From an uncultured Prochlorococcus sp. (lineage in GTDB: Bacteria; Cyanobacteriota; Cyanobacteriia; PCC-6307; Cyanobiaceae), in contig NZ_CACOFR010000010.1 of assembly GCF_902626525.1 (NCBI RefSeq), positions 1-64,000 on the forward strand: a stretch of 64,000 nucleotides of DNA, given 5' to 3'. Each line of letters opens with the position of its first letter. The first letter of the stretch is position 1. Under the pieces are notes generated by a model. That model was not told the DNA's origin and did not search any database. It saw only the letters and a list, made by a program, of their open reading frames with translations. The position numbers and the translations under genes were made by a program. This document shows positions 33,250 through 45,462 of the stretch, in pieces.

Positions 33250-34416
33250 ATGGTTGAAGAAACTTTAAATAAAAATTGGTATTGGTGGCCATTATTTCCT
33301 TTATATCCTTACGGGAAAAAGAAAACAATTTTAAGAGAACTAATTCCTGATCAAATATGGTCTTTGGAGCAAATACAGGGACTTTATTATGTTGCGGTTC
33401 CAATAAGAATGACGGTAATAAAGGTTGATGATGGATTGATGCTAATAAATCCACTCCCTCCTACAAAAGAATTAATAAATGAGTTAGAAAAATTAATTGC
33501 TATTCACGGAAAAGTAAAAACAATAATTCTCCCAAATGCCTCTGGACTAGAACATAAAATCGGACTTCCAGCTCTTTCAAGAATCTTTAAAGATGCAGAA
33601 ATTTGGCTTTGTCCAGGACAGTGGAGTTTTCCATTAAATCTACCACTAGATTTTTTAGGAATCCCATCAAAAAGAACAAGAATACTTTTTGAGGAAGGTA
33701 CTCCATATACAGATCTTTTTAGATGGTCTTCATTAGGCCCTCTGAATTTAGGACTTGGAAGATATCAGGAGATAAGTTGTTTTCATTATTCTACGAAAAC
33801 TCTTCATGTTACAGACGCAATAGTTGGAATAGACTCAACTCCACCTGAGATATTTGATTTTGATCCAACTCCACTTCTTTTTCATTCTAGAGAGAGAGGG
33901 GATGAACCTTTGATTGACTCTATCGAACAAAGAAAAAAAGGATGGAAAAGGTTAGTCTTATTTTCATCTTTTTTGAAACCAGGTAAATTAAATATTCCAC
34001 CATTAGGAGAAGTCTTTAAGTATTCATTCAAAAAAGAGCTTAGAAATTGGAAATCGCATTTCGGGATCTATCCCTTTTTATGGGACAAAGATTGGGAATC
34101 CTCTCTTGTTGAAATAATGGGTAAAGATATTCCTAAGATTCAAATTGCACCAGTTTTACAAAAATTAATTTTTCCACGTTCAAAAGAAGTTTTACTTAAA
34201 TGGCTAGAAAATATCAAATCTTTAGAAGATATGGAATATTTAATTCCAGCTCATTTTACGGCACCTGTTAAATTTACAATAGTAGATTGTCAAAATTTAA
34301 TTAATGAAATTAATTCCCAAAAGTGGGACAAACTCCCAGAAGATAATAAATTTTTGATGGATCTATATAAAAGGTTGTATGAACTAGGAATAATTCCTGA
34401 AAAAGTTAATATTTAA
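33250..34416 (+). CDS. DUF4336 domain protein (metallo-beta-lactamase-like)
   Basis: 'NWYWWPLFPLYPYGKKKTILRELIPDQIWSLEQIQGLYYVAVPIRMTVIKVDDGLMLINPLPPTKELINEL' matches the cyanobacterial DUF4336 layout. Start set to the ATG at 33250 rather than the track's TTG at 33232. Confidence 0.75.
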   Translation: MVEETLNKNWYWWPLFPLYPYGKKKTILRELIPDQIWSLEQIQGLYYVAVPIRMTVIKVDDGLMLINPLPPTKELINELEKLIAIHGKVKTIILPNASGLEHKIGLPALSRIFKDAEIWLCPGQWSFPLNLPLDFLGIPSKRTRILFEEGTPYTDLFRWSSLGPLNLGLGRYQEISCFHYSTKTLHVTDAIVGIDSTPPEIFDFDPTPLLFHSRERGDEPLIDSIEQRKKGWKRLVLFSSFLKPGKLNIPPLGEVFKYSFKKELRNWKSHFGIYPFLWDKDWESSLVEIMGKDIPKIQIAPVLQKLIFPRSKEVLLKWLENIKSLEDMEYLIPAHFTAPVKFTIVDCQNLINEINSQKWDKLPEDNKFLMDLYKRLYELGIIPEKVNI

Positions 34417-34421
34417 AACTA

Positions 34422-34784
34422 TTATTCTTCAATAGACATGTTTTCATCATTTTTAAGAGTTTGTTCCAACTCTTTTCTTTGCTCCATTTGTCTTAAGAAA
34501 TATCCTGTCATCATGGCCGAAGATAATAAATTGGCAATGTTGTCTTTTGAAGAGGTTATTTTTACATCAAATTGATCTGAAGGGAGCATTCCAAGAAGAC
34601 CTTGAACATTATGTCTAATAATTTCTTGAATATCTTCACTAGCTGATTTTGCTACTCTTTGTAAAACTTCCGGGGATTGTTTTTGTAAATATTGGATTAA
34701 ATCATTCTCATCATTCGGATCATTATTTTCAGTAGCAAGAAATTCTGGATTAAACATTTCTACATCTTCTAGATATAAAAACAT
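34422..34784 (-). CDS. DUF760 family protein
   Basis: 'LIQYLQKQSPEVLQRVAKSASEDIQEIIRHNVQGLLGMLPSDQFDVKITSSKDNIANLLSSAMMTGYFLRQMEQR' is DUF760-like. Confidence 0.85.
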   Translation of the reverse strand: MFLYLEDVEMFNPEFLATENNDPNDENDLIQYLQKQSPEVLQRVAKSASEDIQEIIRHNVQGLLGMLPSDQFDVKITSSKDNIANLLSSAMMTGYFLRQMEQRKELEQTLKNDENMSIEE

Positions 34785-34808
34785 TACAACATCATGTACC
34801 CAATAATC

Positions 34809-35387
34809 TTAATTATTAAGGTCAGGGAACCGAATAGGGCCAATTTTATTTAAAGGCCAGTATCTAAATATTGCTTTACCAATAATCTTCTCATAGGGTA
34901 AATATCCCCAAATATGAGAGTCCATACTATTATTTCTGTTATCTCCCATCACCCATAAGGACTCATCAGGAACAATAAAAGGACCTATCGAATAATTAAT
35001 ATTTTGGTCAAAAACGTTATTATCTTGGACGATATCATTTATGTAAAGGTTGCCTTGTCTTACTTCTACCTTGTCCCCTGGGATTCCAATTACTCTTTTG
35101 ATTAATGCAGTATTTGATTCATAACCAGCATTAATTAATTGCTCGGGAACATTAAAAACCACAATTTTATTTTTTAATTTTGAAAGATTTGATTTGGATA
35201 TGATTTTAGGTGTTATTTTCTCAACTAGAATTTTGTCTTGTATTTGAAGAGTGGGAAGCATTGAGCCAGATGGGATCCATCTTGGTTCTATAACTTGCCA
35301 TCGTATAATTAAAGCAATTGATATCCAAATTAAAAGATTTTTTAAATCCTTGATGATTGAATTTCTTTTTTCTTCAGTTGTGGACAT
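34809..35387 (-). CDS. lepB: Signal peptidase I
   Basis: 'PSGSMLPTLQIQDKILVEK', 'LIKRVIGIPGDKVEV', 'VMGDNRNNSMDSHIWGYL'. Confidence 0.96.
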   Translation of the reverse strand: MSTTEEKRNSIIKDLKNLLIWISIALIIRWQVIEPRWIPSGSMLPTLQIQDKILVEKITPKIISKSNLSKLKNKIVVFNVPEQLINAGYESNTALIKRVIGIPGDKVEVRQGNLYINDIVQDNNVFDQNINYSIGPFIVPDESLWVMGDNRNNSMDSHIWGYLPYEKIIGKAIFRYWPLNKIGPIRFPDLNN

Positions 35388-35438
35388 TTTTTATTTAATT
35401 CAGTTATAAGGAAAAATCCCAAAGCATTTATATAAATT

Positions 35439-37202
35439 ATGACATCATCTATTGAATGCAAAAATTTTCTTAGAAGTTTACAACTTTTAAATCTTCTTAT
35501 AAAAATAGGAGTTCAAAATTTAATCCTATGTCCAGGTAGTAGATCAGCACCTTTGGCTATAGCTGCAGGAGAATTAAATAAGTTAGGACTGGTAAATATT
35601 TTTAATTCAATTGATGAGAGATCTGCAGGATTTCACTCTCTTGGGATCTCTGCAGCATCTGGTAATCTTTCTTTGGTTATCACAACTTCTGGAACTGCAG
35701 TAAGTAATCTATTGCCAGCAGCAGTTGAGGCTGACCGATCTTGTAAAGGTCTTATATTAATTACAGCTGATAGACCTTCAAGGTTAAAAGATTGTGGAGC
35801 TAATCAAACAGTAAATCAAGAAGAATTTCTGAGTTCAGTCTGCAGAAGAGTTTTAAGTACAAATCTTAATGGGCTCCATGAAACAGAAGATAATGAAATT
35901 TTAAATTTAGTACGAATTGTTGAGGAACAAATATCTACATTTCCTGGACCTGTCCATTTAAACATTCCTATCGATAAGCCTTTAGATATTCCTTTTTTAG
36001 ATAAAAAAAATGTTTTAGAGATTTTTAAAAGGATTTATTTAAAGAAACAATATTTTTTTCAAAAAAATGCAATAAAGGCTCATAAAAACAAATTCTTAGA
36101 AATTTCAAAAAGTTTAAATTTAGATCAATCAGGCATTATTTTGGTAGGTCCCTATCAAGGTTCCATAAATGATTTGTCTTCTTTCAATAAATCTCTGGAA
36201 AAAATACAGGAAATTACTGGTTGGCCAGTTTTTGCTGATCCTGTTTCAGGTGTTGATTCTTCTTTAAGAGGATTAGTTGTGAATTGGGAATTAGTCTTAA
36301 GAAAAAATAAGAATTTACTCAATTGTCACCAACTTTTGAGACTTGGTCCAATATCAACTTCAATTGATTTGGAGAAGTTTATAACAATCTTCGAAGGGAT
36401 GCAGATTCTTATTAAAGAAAAAAATTATAGAAATTTAGATCCAATAAAAAAATCATTTGAATATGAGTTTGGGCTGACAAATTTTGTTAATCAATTCTTA
36501 CCTGAATTATCAATTAACCAAATAAGCAAAAAGTCATTAACTTCTTTAGCCCTAGATCTAATAGAGGAAGGTGAAAAAATTAAGGCAATTTTAAAAGAGA
36601 AAATTAACGATAATAGTCAAATTACTGAGTATAAGCTTGCAAATCTTGTTCCAAAAATATGGCCAGCTGAAGATCCAATTATGCTCTCTGCAAGCAGCCC
36701 AATTCGAGATTGGCTTACATTTTCTGAGAATGGTACTTTAACAAGAAATTGCTTCAGCTTCAGAGGAGCTTCGGGAATAGATGGCACTTTATCTCTTGCA
36801 TTAGGAATTTCTAGAATTAAAAATCCCTTACTTCTTGTAACTGGAGATTTGGCTTTTGTTCATGATATAAATGGCTGGCTTATTGAAAATTCAACAGACT
36901 TGAATTTAACAATCCTTCTAATAAACAATAATGGTGGAAATATATTTAATCGTATTTATAAAAATAATTTAAAAGAAGATGAATTAAAAAAACTATTTCT
37001 TATGCCTAAAGATATAAATTGGGCAAAACTCGCTGACGGTTATAAAGTAAAGTTTAAAACTATTACAAATTTTAAAAAATTAAGAGAGGCATTCGAATGG
37101 AGCATTTCTATCCGGAAATCTGTAATAATTAAAGTTGATATAGATTCGGATAATGAAATTAATGAAAAAAATATTCTGCTAAAAAAAATTATTGGCAGTT
37201 AA
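35439..37202 (+). CDS. menD: 2-succinyl-5-enolpyruvyl-6-hydroxy-3-cyclohexene-1-carboxylate synthase
   Basis: ThDP enzyme: '[14 protein letters not shown]', '[17 protein letters not shown]', '[14 protein letters not shown]', '[11 protein letters not shown]'. Confidence 0.96.
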   Translation: MTSSIECKNFLRSLQLLNLLIKIGVQNLILCPGSRSAPLAIAAGELNKLGLVNIFNSIDERSAGFHSLGISAASGNLSLVITTSGTAVSNLLPAAVEADRSCKGLILITADRPSRLKDCGANQTVNQEEFLSSVCRRVLSTNLNGLHETEDNEILNLVRIVEEQISTFPGPVHLNIPIDKPLDIPFLDKKNVLEIFKRIYLKKQYFFQKNAIKAHKNKFLEISKSLNLDQSGIILVGPYQGSINDLSSFNKSLEKIQEITGWPVFADPVSGVDSSLRGLVVNWELVLRKNKNLLNCHQLLRLGPISTSIDLEKFITIFEGMQILIKEKNYRNLDPIKKSFEYEFGLTNFVNQFLPELSINQISKKSLTSLALDLIEEGEKIKAILKEKINDNSQITEYKLANLVPKIWPAEDPIMLSASSPIRDWLTFSENGTLTRNCFSFRGASGIDGTLSLALGISRIKNPLLLVTGDLAFVHDINGWLIENSTDLNLTILLINNNGGNIFNRIYKNNLKEDELKKLFLMPKDINWAKLADGYKVKFKTITNFKKLREAFEWSISIRKSVIIKVDIDSDNEINEKNILLKKIIGS

Positions 37203-37239
37203 ATTTATTAATTTTTTTATTTTCGAATAATTATGATAC

Positions 37240-38097
37240 ATGAAAATTTTACCTGGGAAAACAACTTTAATCTGGTCACAATGCAAATCTTATAAAGATA
37301 TATTATTTCATAAATCAGATGAGGGAATTGCGAGAATCGCAATTAATCGCCCTGACAAAAGAAATGCATTTAGACCAAAAACTGTAGATGAGCTTATTGA
37401 TGCATTTAATATTGTGAGAAATGATGAAAGTATAGGAGTAGTTCTTTTTACAGGAGCGGGACCTGATAAGAAGGGCATCTATTCTTTTTGTTCTGGAGGA
37501 GATCAGAGTGTAAGAGGTAATAATGGATATGAAAATGATGAGGGAAAGCAGAGACTAAATGTACTTGAATTACAAAGATTAATTAGAAGTTTACCAAAAG
37601 TTGTTATTGCCTTAATCCCAGGCTTTGCGATCGGTGGAGGTCACGTTCTTCATTTAATTTGTGACCTTAGTATTGCCTCTGAAAACGCAATATTTGGTCA
37701 AACAGGCCCAAGAGTTGGTAGCTTTGATGCTGGATTTGGATCTAGTTATTTGGCCAGACTTGTTGGTCAAAGAAAAGCCAAAGAAATTTGGTTTTTATGT
37801 AGAAAATATAATTCCAATGAGGCTCTAAAAATGGGCTTGATAAATGCAATTACAAAGATTGAAGAATTAGAAGCTGAGGGTGTAATCTGGGCAAGAGAGA
37901 TTTTACGAAATAGTCCAACTGCTATTCGTATTCTTAAAGCTTCATTTAATGCGGAGAATGATGGAATTGCAGGTATCCAAGAATTATCTGGATACACAAC
38001 GCAACTATTTTATTCGACTAAAGAAGCTCAAGAAGGCAGAAATGCCTTCCTTGAAAAACGTCCACCTGATTTTTCAGACTACAAGTGGACCCCCTAG
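37240..38097 (+). CDS. menB: 1,4-dihydroxy-2-naphthoyl-CoA synthase
   Basis: Crotonase fold: '[23 protein letters not shown]', '[11 protein letters not shown]', '[38 protein letters not shown]'. Confidence 0.97.
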   Translation: MKILPGKTTLIWSQCKSYKDILFHKSDEGIARIAINRPDKRNAFRPKTVDELIDAFNIVRNDESIGVVLFTGAGPDKKGIYSFCSGGDQSVRGNNGYENDEGKQRLNVLELQRLIRSLPKVVIALIPGFAIGGGHVLHLICDLSIASENAIFGQTGPRVGSFDAGFGSSYLARLVGQRKAKEIWFLCRKYNSNEALKMGLINAITKIEELEAEGVIWAREILRNSPTAIRILKASFNAENDGIAGIQELSGYTTQLFYSTKEAQEGRNAFLEKRPPDFSDYKWTP

Positions 38098-38133
38098 TTG
38101 ATTTTTTCAAAAGAACTTTTTAAATAACTATCA

Positions 38134-39591
38134 ATGAGAATTCTTCTTGCGGCTGCTGAATGTGCTCCAATGATTAAAGTTGGAGGTATGGGAGATGTAG
38201 TTGGTTCGTTACCTCCATCTTTGATAAAACTTGGTCACGATGTAAGGGTTATAATTCCAGGGTATGGGAAATTGTGGAGTCTTTTAAAGATATCTAATGA
38301 ACCAGTATTTAGAGCAAATACTATGGGGACTGATTTTGCTGTATTTGAGGCAAAACATCCAATACATAATTATTTGATTTATCTAGTTGGTCATCCAACA
38401 TTTGACTCTGACCAAATATACGGAGGTGAAAACGAGGATTGGCGCTTTACATTTTTTGCTAGTGCCACTTCTGAATTTGCCTGGAATTGTTGGAAACCTC
38501 AAGTTCTCCATTGCCATGATTGGCACACTGGAATGATTCCAGTTTGGATGCATCAAGATCCTGAAATCAGTACTGTTTTCACAATTCATAATTTGAAATA
38601 CCAAGGTCCTTGGAGATGGAAGCTAGAAAAAATGACTTGGTGTCCCTGGTATATGCATGGAGACCATACAATGGCTGCAGCAATGTTGTATGCAGATAGA
38701 GTAAATGCTGTTTCTCCGACTTATGCGGATGAGATTAAAACTCATGAATATGGGGAAAGCCTTGAAGGATTACTTAATTACATTTCAGGTAAATTACGGG
38801 GAATTCTTAATGGCATAGATTTAGAAGAATGGAATCCAGCTAAAGATCCTGTTTTGCCCGTGAAATTTAGTCTTAAGACTTTAGAAAATAGAGTAGAAAA
38901 TAAGAAAATTCTACAGAGAGAAATGGGTCTTGAAGTTGACACTAAAAAATATCTTTTAGGTATGGTTAGTAGGTTGGTTGATCAGAAAGGAGTTGACTTA
39001 CTTTTGCAGGTTTCAAGAAGACTTTTATCATATACAGATTCGCAAATAGCTGTATTAGGGACTGGAGATAGATATTTAGAATCTGGACTATGGCAACTGG
39101 CCTTAGATTATCCGGGAAGATTTTCAGTATTTCTCACCTATGATGATTCTCTATCAAGGCTTATTTATGGTGGTTCTGATGCCTTCTTAATGCCTAGTAG
39201 ATTCGAACCTTGCGGAATTAGTCAACTCCTTGCTATGAGGTATGGCTCTATTCCAATAGTAAGACGAGTTGGAGGTTTAGTTGATACAGTTTTGCCTCAT
39301 GATCCAGAAAATAATTGTGGTACAGGTTTTTGTTTCGATCGCTTTGAACCTATAGATTTCTACACTTCTTTGGTAAGGTCTTGGGAGGCATTCAGACACA
39401 AAGATAGTTGGCAACTCCTACAAAAAAGAGCCATGAGTCAAGAGTTTAGTTGGCAAAGATCAGCTCGCGAATACGAAATAATGTATAAAGATGTTTGCGG
39501 AATAAAGGAACCATCACCAGACGTTGCTGAAGTTGAAAAGTTCTCTTATGGACAATCAGCTGATCCATCTTTAAAAAAAAGTGTGACTTAA
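38134..39591 (+). CDS. glgA: Glycogen synthase
   Basis: '[22 protein letters not shown]' (KxGG), GT5 '[33 protein letters not shown]'. Confidence 0.97.
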   Translation: MRILLAAAECAPMIKVGGMGDVVGSLPPSLIKLGHDVRVIIPGYGKLWSLLKISNEPVFRANTMGTDFAVFEAKHPIHNYLIYLVGHPTFDSDQIYGGENEDWRFTFFASATSEFAWNCWKPQVLHCHDWHTGMIPVWMHQDPEISTVFTIHNLKYQGPWRWKLEKMTWCPWYMHGDHTMAAAMLYADRVNAVSPTYADEIKTHEYGESLEGLLNYISGKLRGILNGIDLEEWNPAKDPVLPVKFSLKTLENRVENKKILQREMGLEVDTKKYLLGMVSRLVDQKGVDLLLQVSRRLLSYTDSQIAVLGTGDRYLESGLWQLALDYPGRFSVFLTYDDSLSRLIYGGSDAFLMPSRFEPCGISQLLAMRYGSIPIVRRVGGLVDTVLPHDPENNCGTGFCFDRFEPIDFYTSLVRSWEAFRHKDSWQLLQKRAMSQEFSWQRSAREYEIMYKDVCGIKEPSPDVAEVEKFSYGQSADPSLKKSVT

Positions 39592-39598
39592 CATCTTA

Positions 39599-40969
39599 AT
39601 GGATCTTTCTTTATCAGAAGTAAACGAAGTTCTGGGTGATATTAAAAATCTTGGCGAGGGGGGGGATTTTCTAAATTTTAAAAATATAAGTATTGACAGT
39701 AGAACTTTATTGAAAAATGATCTTTTTATAGCTATAGAAGGTAATAATTTTGACGGACATGATTTTCTTCCTGAGGTTCTAAAGAAAGGAGTTAAATCAG
39801 TAGTAATAAAACAAGGTATGGAAAAATTACTTCCAAGTAATTTCCCTTTTTGGGTTGTAAATGACACTTTAGAGGCATTTCAAAAATTAACGTTGCTTAA
39901 GAGAAAAAAATTAAATATCCCATTGGTTGCAATTACTGGTTCAGTTGGTAAAACAACTACAAAAGAAATGATTGGTGAAGTTTTAAAGAAACTTGGAAAA
40001 ATTAATTTATCCCATGCAAATTTTAATAATGAGATTGGCGTTGGCCTTACTATTCTTGCTACAGATAAAGAAGATAAAGTTTTGGTCCTTGAGATGGGTA
40101 TGAGAGGCCTTGGACAGATCGAAAATTTATCAAAATATAGTGAACCTGATATCGCTATTATTACTAACATTGGGACAGCGCATATTGGATTATTAGGCTC
40201 TAAAAAAAATATTACTTATGCAAAGTGTGAAATAACTAAGTTTCTGAATCCAAATGGAGTTGTAATAATCCCAGCAAATGATCATTTTCTGGCGAAAACT
40301 TTAAAGGAATATTGGAGAGGTAGAGTCATAAAGGTTGAGTTATTAAATATAGAAAATTGGAAAAGAAATTCTAATAAAGATAATAATTTGCAGGGACTTT
40401 ATAATCCAACTAAAAATACAATCTTAATAGAAGAAAAAATTTTTAAAATTTCATTTGACGGATTTCATAACGCTTCTAATTTCTTATTTGCTTATGCAGT
40501 TGCAAAAGAGCTAAAGATTGATTTTGCAAGTTTTAATAAGTTTGATTTTGCAATTTTAGAAGGAAGGAATAAAATTCTCAAATCGGTTAAAACGACAATA
40601 TATGATGAATCATATAATGCCTCTCCAGAATCAGTAAAAGCTTGTATTAAAAATCTACTAGAAAAACCAAGAAATCATTTTTTTATATTTGCAAGTATGA
40701 AAGAATTGGGGAACGAATCTGCACGATATCATAAAGAAATATTCAACTTAATAAATAATTCAGATATAAAAAAATGTTTATTTATTTGTGATAAAGATAA
40801 CGAAATTTTTTACTCAAATTATCTTAAAGATAAGAAAAAATTTTTAGTCTTTAACAACATAAGAGATGTCCCAGAAGAGATTAACAAATTCACAAAAAAA
40901 GGTGATTCTATCCTCATTAAAGGAAGCAGATATTGGCAACTTGAAAAAATTATTAAATTAATTAATTAA
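39599..40969 (+). CDS. murF: UDP-N-acetylmuramoyl-tripeptide--D-alanyl-D-alanine ligase
   Basis: Mur ligase: '[19 protein letters not shown]', '[18 protein letters not shown]', '[10 protein letters not shown]'. Confidence 0.95.
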   Translation: MDLSLSEVNEVLGDIKNLGEGGDFLNFKNISIDSRTLLKNDLFIAIEGNNFDGHDFLPEVLKKGVKSVVIKQGMEKLLPSNFPFWVVNDTLEAFQKLTLLKRKKLNIPLVAITGSVGKTTTKEMIGEVLKKLGKINLSHANFNNEIGVGLTILATDKEDKVLVLEMGMRGLGQIENLSKYSEPDIAIITNIGTAHIGLLGSKKNITYAKCEITKFLNPNGVVIIPANDHFLAKTLKEYWRGRVIKVELLNIENWKRNSNKDNNLQGLYNPTKNTILIEEKIFKISFDGFHNASNFLFAYAVAKELKIDFASFNKFDFAILEGRNKILKSVKTTIYDESYNASPESVKACIKNLLEKPRNHFFIFASMKELGNESARYHKEIFNLINNSDIKKCLFICDKDNEIFYSNYLKDKKKFLVFNNIRDVPEEINKFTKKGDSILIKGSRYWQLEKIIKLIN

Positions 40970-42315
40970 AGTTTCTTTCTTTCCCAATTTTCGATATTTA
41001 CTTGCTTAGATCTTGAGATCGCTAGTGAATTATCTTTGGAGTCTTTAGTGATTACTGATCCTGCACCTGTGGTTACTGATTCACCGATATTGATGGGTGC
41101 TACAAAAACTGTATTTGCTCCAATACTAGAATTTTTCCCAATTTTTGTTTGATGTTTTTTCTGACCATCAAAATTGGCAGTAATAGTTCCTGCTCCTATA
41201 TTTGTAGAACTTCCAATAATAGAATCACCAATATAGCTTAAATGGTTTACTTTAGAATCTTCATCTATACGACTATTTTTTATTTCGACAAAATTACCTA
41301 TTTTGCTATAAGAAGATATTTTTGATTTAGGTCTTACATGACTATAGGGACCAATTTTTATATGATCCATTATTTGAGAATCATAAACAGTGGAATTTGA
41401 GATTTCACAATGTAATCCTACATGTGAATTTTCAATAAAAGTATTTGGACCAATAACGCAATTATTAAATATTTTGGTGCTCCCTCTTAAATGAGTATTG
41501 GCCTCTATGATTACATCTTTGCCAATCTGCGCTTCTTCACTAATTGAACAACTTGCTTTATTTATAAAAGTTACGCCATTAAGCATATGTTTTTCTTTAA
41601 TTGAATTCTGAATAATTTCTTCGCACATTGATAATTGTATTCTGTTATTGATTCCTTGAAGCTCTCCATTATCCTCTACCTCTAAACTAAAGGAATTTTT
41701 TAGCAAAGATAATGAATCCGTTAAGTAAATTTCTTTCTGGTTATTATTGCTTTGCAAGTCATCTATTATCTTTGATAAATTTTTCCAGTTAAAGCAGTAA
41801 ATACCAGCATTTATTAATAAATTTTGTCGTTCTTGATCGTTGCAATCTTTTTCTTCAACAATTCTCTCTATAAATCCATCCCTCAAAAAAACTCTGCCAT
41901 ACCCAAATGGATTTATTTTTTTAGTTGTTAATAAAGAAACATCTGCATTTTTTGAATCATGTAAATTTAAAAGTTTTTTTAGAGTTTCAGGCTTGATTAG
42001 TGGCACATCACCATTCAATATCAAAAGTTTACCTTCATTTTTCTTCACTACTTTGCAAAGTACCTGGATGGCATGACCAGTTCCTGATTGAGGTTTTTGA
42101 ATAATAAAATGGATTTTTTTATTTTTCGGGATTGAGTCTTGCACTTCTTTGGATTTATGTCCTGTAATTACGAAAATTTGGTCAGGATTTAATTCAATAC
42201 ATGAATTAATTACTCTTTGCAAAAGACTTTTGCCAGAAATCTTATGCAAAACCTTTGGCAATGAGCTTTTCATCCTAGTGCCCTTTCCTGCAGCCAATAT
42301 CGCAACACTTAACAT
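40966..42315 (-). CDS. glmU: Bifunctional UDP-GlcNAc pyrophosphorylase / GlcN-1-P acetyltransferase
   Basis: '[22 protein letters not shown]' and C-terminal left-handed beta-helix hexapeptides '[22 protein letters not shown]'-like region. Confidence 0.97.
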   Translation of the reverse strand: MLSVAILAAGKGTRMKSSLPKVLHKISGKSLLQRVINSCIELNPDQIFVITGHKSKEVQDSIPKNKKIHFIIQKPQSGTGHAIQVLCKVVKKNEGKLLILNGDVPLIKPETLKKLLNLHDSKNADVSLLTTKKINPFGYGRVFLRDGFIERIVEEKDCNDQERQNLLINAGIYCFNWKNLSKIIDDLQSNNNQKEIYLTDSLSLLKNSFSLEVEDNGELQGINNRIQLSMCEEIIQNSIKEKHMLNGVTFINKASCSISEEAQIGKDVIIEANTHLRGSTKIFNNCVIGPNTFIENSHVGLHCEISNSTVYDSQIMDHIKIGPYSHVRPKSKISSYSKIGNFVEIKNSRIDEDSKVNHLSYIGDSIIGSSTNIGAGTITANFDGQKKHQTKIGKNSSIGANTVFVAPINIGESVTTGAGSVITKDSKDNSLAISRSKQVNIENWERKKL

Positions 42316-42340
42316 ATTTTTTTGAAATATATTTCTAAAT

Positions 42341-43246
42341 CTAACTCTTAAAGGCCGACTTCGTCATTCCCCATTTTTCTCTCCATTTCTTTGTAGATAA
42401 TAGATTAGAGGATAATTGCTCATTTAATCTTTTCTTAATGATATCCTCTGTACTTGAGTTTAAATCTTTATCTCTATAAGGAATACTCGCTTTGGTTAAG
42501 AGATGTTCCTCTTCCATTAAAGATAAATTTTTAAAATTTAAATTTGGTTTCAATTTATTTTTATCAAATTTTGCTATTGCTACAGTTCCCCAACTCCAAG
42601 ATGTTTTGGAATCTAAACTTGGTTTGATAGTAAATATCTCTAAACCAAGATTTCTTAATGTTTTTCTCACTGCAGCTGAAGAGGAATAAGTTATTAAATA
42701 ACCTTGATGATTAAGTTTTTGAGTTACCTTTGATAAAAATTCAATAGTCCAAACTTGTGGGCATTTTTGAGGAGAAAAACCATCTAAATAAATAATATCG
42801 AATTTATTATCTGCAGGAATAATATTAATTTTTTCTCTAGCGTCACCCCATAAAATCCTACATTTAAAAAATTCATCCTCAAAGTAATCGTTTTGGTTTA
42901 ATGATAAAAATATTTTTTTAACTTTTGGGGACCATAAATTCTGGAAAGATTTATTTTTGAGCACATATTCAAGAGGCTTTTTATCTATCTCCAAGGCATA
43001 CCAATTTAAATGCGATTTTTGTTTAATTAATTCGTTTAATAAAGAAGCAGAATTATATCCTAAACCAAAACATATATCCAAAACATTAAGAGACTTGCCC
43101 TTAAATCTCTGCAAATCAGAGGGAGCTGTAAACTTTATTTTTGTTTCCTCCAATGCTCCCAGTAAACTATGAAAATTCTCTTGGAATAAGGTACTTCTTA
43201 AGGAGTAACTCCCATCTTTTGTAAAAACTTCTATTAATTCAGACAA
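42341..43246 (-). CDS. MnmC/MnmD-like tRNA U34 methyltransferase domain protein
   Basis: '[18 protein letters not shown]', '[25 protein letters not shown]', '[21 protein letters not shown]' (DUF752/MnmC N-terminal family). Confidence 0.82.
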   Translation of the reverse strand: MSELIEVFTKDGSYSLRSTLFQENFHSLLGALEETKIKFTAPSDLQRFKGKSLNVLDICFGLGYNSASLLNELIKQKSHLNWYALEIDKKPLEYVLKNKSFQNLWSPKVKKIFLSLNQNDYFEDEFFKCRILWGDAREKINIIPADNKFDIIYLDGFSPQKCPQVWTIEFLSKVTQKLNHQGYLITYSSSAAVRKTLRNLGLEIFTIKPSLDSKTSWSWGTVAIAKFDKNKLKPNLNFKNLSLMEEEHLLTKASIPYRDKDLNSSTEDIIKKRLNEQLSSNLLSTKKWREKWGMTKSAFKS

Positions 43247-43261
43247 AAAATTTTTAGCAAG

Positions 43262-44578
43262 TTAGTTAGTGAGTTTGGCAAGGTCTTCCCAAAAAGCAGG
43301 ATATGAGACGCTAGATGCATCTGCTCTCAAGATTTTTGAAGTCCCTTTAGCTAGTAGTGAAGCGATAGCAAGACTCATTGATACTCTATGATCTGTCTCA
43401 CTGTCTACCTCTGCAGAATTAAATTTTGATTGACCTTTAATTATTAATCCATCCTCTTTTTCTGATATTTCTGCTCCGAATTTTCGCAATTGCCTAGCCA
43501 TAACCTTTAACCGATCTGTTTCCTTAACTCTTAATTCCTGTGCATCCTTAATTTCAGTAACACCATTACAAAAACATGCGGCTACGGTTAGGATAGGAAT
43601 CTCATCAATAAGTTTTGGCAGAATATCTCCCTCTATATTGAATGATCTTAAATTTTTTGCAGTCTTCACTTTAATAGATCCTATAGGTTCTCCAGCAATT
43701 ATTGATTTATCTAAAATTTCATAATTGCATCCCATTAAGTTCATTACATTTAATATCCCTGTTCTAGTTGGGTTCAGTCCGACATTTTTAACTAAAACCT
43801 CTGAATTTGGAACAATAGATGCAGCAATCATCCAGAAAGCCGCTGAGCTTATATCTCCAGGGATTAATATTCTCTGACCAATTAGGCTAGCTCCTGGCTT
43901 TATTACTACATTCCTTCCTAATTCCCCTCTAATACTTATATCTGCTCCAAATGCTTTTAACATTCTTTCAGTATGGTCTCTTGAAGATGCAGGCTCAATT
44001 ACCGTAGTGGTTCCTGAAGCCATAAGACCAGCTAATAATAATGCCGATTTCACTTGAGCACTTGCTACAGGGGTTCCAATCACGCAACCCTTAAGTTTAT
44101 TTCCATCTATTGAAATTGGAGCTTTGTTACCGCTTTCCCTACCAAAAATTTTTCCACCCATCAAAGATAATGGTTTGCCTACTCTCCCCATTGGTCTCTC
44201 ATTTAATGAACGATCTCCAGTTAAGATAAAATTTTTACCCTCTTGACCGGCTAATAAACCCATTAATAACCTCATAGTTGTTCCCGAATTTCCACAATTG
44301 AGAATTTCTCTAGGCTCTTTTAATCCATTAAGACCCAATCCTGATATTACAAAAGTCTCATCCTCTTTTATGTTTGGAATATTTGCACCTAATTTTCTGA
44401 GACAATCAGCAGTTGAAAGTGGATCTTCAGAATGTAAAAACCCCTCAATAGTCGTTTCACCTTGAGCAATGCTTCCTATTATCAAGGCTCTGTGAGAAAT
44501 AGATTTATCACCAGGTACTTTTATTATTCCTTTTAAATTCGCTCCACCTTTTATTGTGCGGATATTATTCATTTTCAA
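43262..44578 (-). CDS. aroA: 3-phosphoshikimate 1-carboxyvinyltransferase (EPSP synthase)
   Basis: '[20 protein letters not shown]', '[19 protein letters not shown]', '[21 protein letters not shown]'. Confidence 0.98.
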   Translation of the reverse strand: MKMNNIRTIKGGANLKGIIKVPGDKSISHRALIIGSIAQGETTIEGFLHSEDPLSTADCLRKLGANIPNIKEDETFVISGLGLNGLKEPREILNCGNSGTTMRLLMGLLAGQEGKNFILTGDRSLNERPMGRVGKPLSLMGGKIFGRESGNKAPISIDGNKLKGCVIGTPVASAQVKSALLLAGLMASGTTTVIEPASSRDHTERMLKAFGADISIRGELGRNVVIKPGASLIGQRILIPGDISSAAFWMIAASIVPNSEVLVKNVGLNPTRTGILNVMNLMGCNYEILDKSIIAGEPIGSIKVKTAKNLRSFNIEGDILPKLIDEIPILTVAACFCNGVTEIKDAQELRVKETDRLKVMARQLRKFGAEISEKEDGLIIKGQSKFNSAEVDSETDHRVSMSLAIASLLAKGTSKILRADASSVSYPAFWEDLAKLTN

Positions 44579-44679
44579 ATTAATAAATTGATAATGTTTT
44601 AGGGATTTAAATTAGATATATCTTATCAATAAGTTTGTTTTTTAAAAAAAATATTCAAAGTCAGTAACTGTTTTCTATA

Positions 44680-45432
44680 ATGGTGTTAGAAATAGATCCA
44701 ATCATTAATCTTACCTATTATCACGTTGCAAATGATGTTCCAGAAATAAGTCCTAATATTGCAGTAGTAATTGATGTTCTAAGAGCTACAACTACAATTT
44801 CTTGGGCCTTGAAAAATGGAGCTGATTCAATTCAAGTTTTTGCAGATTTAGATTCACTAAAAGAATCTGCATTTAGATGGAATGCAGATCAGAGAGTAAT
44901 GATTGGAGAGAGAGGCGGAAAGAAAATTGAGGGTTTTGATTTAGGAAATTCTCCTTTATCTGTTACTAAAAAAGCTGTTTATGGTAAAAGATTATTTATG
45001 AGCACGACTAATGGGACTAGATCATTGGAAAAAGTTCAACATGCAAATCATTTATTTGCTATGGGACTCCCAAACAGAAGGGCAGTTGCCGAAAAGATTA
45101 TTTCATTAAAAAGTAAAAATGTTTTAATCCTTGGTAGTGGTTGGGAAGGATCATACTCGCTTGAAGATTCTCTAGCTGCTGGTGCTTTGGCATCATATTT
45201 AAAAAAAAATTATCATTCTGAAGTCAATATTCTCAACGATGAATTACAGTCTGCTTTAGCACTATGGCAGATATGGGAAAATGATATTTTAGGATGTTTA
45301 AAAACTGCAACCCATGGCAAAAGATTGACAAGTCTTGGCGATTATGAGGAAGATTTTAAATGTTGTGCGCAACTTGATTGCTTAGATATCGTTCCTGCTC
45401 AAGTTGAAAGAGGTGTGATTCGTGCCTCATAA
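44680..45432 (+). CDS. comB: 2-phosphosulfolactate phosphatase family (ComB)
   Basis: 'AVVIDVLRATTTISWALKNGADSIQVF', 'GERGGKKIEGFDLGNSPLSV', 'STTNGTRSLEKV'. Confidence 0.92.
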   Translation: MVLEIDPIINLTYYHVANDVPEISPNIAVVIDVLRATTTISWALKNGADSIQVFADLDSLKESAFRWNADQRVMIGERGGKKIEGFDLGNSPLSVTKKAVYGKRLFMSTTNGTRSLEKVQHANHLFAMGLPNRRAVAEKIISLKSKNVLILGSGWEGSYSLEDSLAAGALASYLKKNYHSEVNILNDELQSALALWQIWENDILGCLKTATHGKRLTSLGDYEEDFKCCAQLDCLDIVPAQVERGVIRAS

Positions 45433-45462
45433 TTTACGAATTGGTTCTCTTGGAGTAAGGTC

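Noticed and set aside
33110-33454. 114-aa minus-strand ORF
   Set aside because: Antisense across the mntB/DUF4336 junction, both well supported; no domain signal.
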